From Pseudorhodobacter turbinis (GTDB taxonomy: Bacteria > Pseudomonadota > Alphaproteobacteria > Rhodobacterales > Rhodobacteraceae): DNA of 31,491 nucleotides. Under the pieces are notes generated by a model that was not told the origin of the DNA, did not search any database, and worked only from the letters and a program-made list of their open reading frames with translations. Where the stretch lies: positions 1 to 31,491 of the forward strand of contig NZ_CP039967.1 in assembly GCF_005234135.1 (NCBI RefSeq), read 5' to 3'. Positions within the stretch are counted from its first letter, which is position 1. Each line of letters begins with the position of its first letter. Both the position numbers and the translations under genes were made by a program. This document shows, piece by piece, positions 31,161-31,491 of this stretch.

Positions 31161-31491
31161 TCACGATGTCGGGGTTTCCAGCCAAAGCAACAGACGCGCG
31201 CGCAAATCAGGTGTCAGGGCTGCGCCGCTTATCTCTACCCGGCCATCCCCTTTATGCACACGCACCGTCAGACCCGAACGCGGGATATGCGTGGAAAACG
31301 GCTCTTCAGTCACTGTTTTCGCTTTAACAGAGCCTGTTTTCACATTTGGCGCGACGGCATCTGCCAAGATCTTCAGCTCTGCCTCAGTGCCTTGCGGGGC
31401 GGAATTTGTAAGGTTCTGGCACAAACGCGGCCCTAAATCTGCATCTTGGTCCAAAGCGGCCGAGAGCTGCAGCCCCAACCGTTCCCCGATC
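31161..31491 (-). CDS. parB: ParB plasmid partition protein, C-terminal part (continues from position 1)
   Basis: This is the 3' part of the parB gene that begins at 677 on the minus strand. Taking bases 2 and 1 and then 31491 gives one codon (GCG, Ala), after which the frame runs on as IGERLGLQLSAALDQDADLG to a TGA at 31161-31163. The protein across the join reads SKIRSFLGVVRALDGALRYP, QA, then IGERLGLQ, as expected for the helical middle of plasmid ParB/RepB proteins. The end, SGLTVRVHKGDGRVEISGAA followed by LTPDLRARLLLWLE, is a typical ParB/RepB C-terminus used for dimerisation. A start codon inside this fragment (TTG 31478) is not a real start. The hairpin and parS-like site lie just after the stop. 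Confidence 0.92.
   Translation of the reverse strand, partial: IGERLGLQLSAALDQDADLGPRLCQNLTNSAPQGTEAELKILADAVAPNVKTGSVKAKTVTEEPFSTHIPRSGLTVRVHKGDGRVEISGAALTPDLRARLLLWLETPTS

Noticed and set aside
31161..31478. A separate 105-aa gene at the window end starting at TTG 31478
   Set aside because: The frame stays open to 31491 and joins ParB across the circle; it is the ParB C-terminus, not a separate gene.

Overview
The window looks like one complete circular plasmid of 31,491 bp from a roseobacter-type alphaproteobacterium (Rhodobacterales), cut open inside parB. On the minus strand the coding frame that runs off position 1 (ParB N-terminal part) continues in frame at position 31491 (ParB C-terminal part), giving a normal ParB of 335 codons. 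The host assignment rests on the RPA-type replication initiator with a divergent parAB operon, the high-GC codon use and the overall gene style. I see no relaxase, type IV secretion genes, toxin-antitoxin pair, insertion sequence, tRNA or rRNA.

Layout on the circle. (1) Maintenance, about 31.1 kb through 0 to 3.6 kb: a parS-like palindrome, parB, parA, an origin with three 22-bp iterons plus a DnaA box, and repA. (2) manC (3.8-5.2 kb), a GDP-mannose/mannose-6-phosphate enzyme. (3) A nutrient module (5.3-14.7 kb): an IclR regulator divergent from a peptide-type ABC importer (binding protein, two permeases, two ATPases), a signal-less gamma-glutamyltransferase-like Ntn hydrolase and an M20 metallopeptidase. 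It probably imports small peptides, possibly gamma-glutamyl compounds, and cleaves them in the cytoplasm. (4) A short tyrosine recombinase preceded by two related inverted repeats (14.7-15.4 kb). (5) A cell-surface glycan module (15.5-31.1 kb): a NeuB-like nonulosonate synthase, a fused CMP-nonulosonate synthetase/HAD phosphatase, two GT-A glycosyltransferases, a zinc-ribbon methyltransferase, a GT42 (CstII-like) sialyltransferase, a small basic/hydrophobic protein with a putative GT-B partner, KpsM/KpsE/KpsT-like capsule exporter parts, a large RTX protein, glmM and a UDP-glucose 6-dehydrogenase.

The most interesting part is module 5. NeuB-like synthase, NeuA-HAD fusion and a GT42 transferase together form a compact route for making, activating and attaching a sialic-acid-like sugar. 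The fused HAD phosphatase suggests a phosphorylated (animal/KDN-like) route: hexose-6-P plus phosphoenolpyruvate gives a nonulosonate-9-P, which is dephosphorylated and CMP-activated. The bifunctional ManC on the same plasmid could supply mannose-6-P. Three neighbouring gene pairs in this module meet tail to tail with identical 4-bp stop-codon overlaps, an unusually tight alternating-strand packing. The export set is incomplete: no outer-membrane KpsD and no KpsC/KpsS were found, and no type I secretion genes for the RTX protein, so chromosomal partners are needed.

Read around the circle, glmM-ugd-[par/rep]-manC puts the sugar-nucleotide genes on both sides of the maintenance block. The nutrient module then separates manC from the rest of the glycan genes, and it ends at the recombinase. 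This suggests an inserted catabolic cassette. All functional statements come from reading motifs by eye; no database search was possible.
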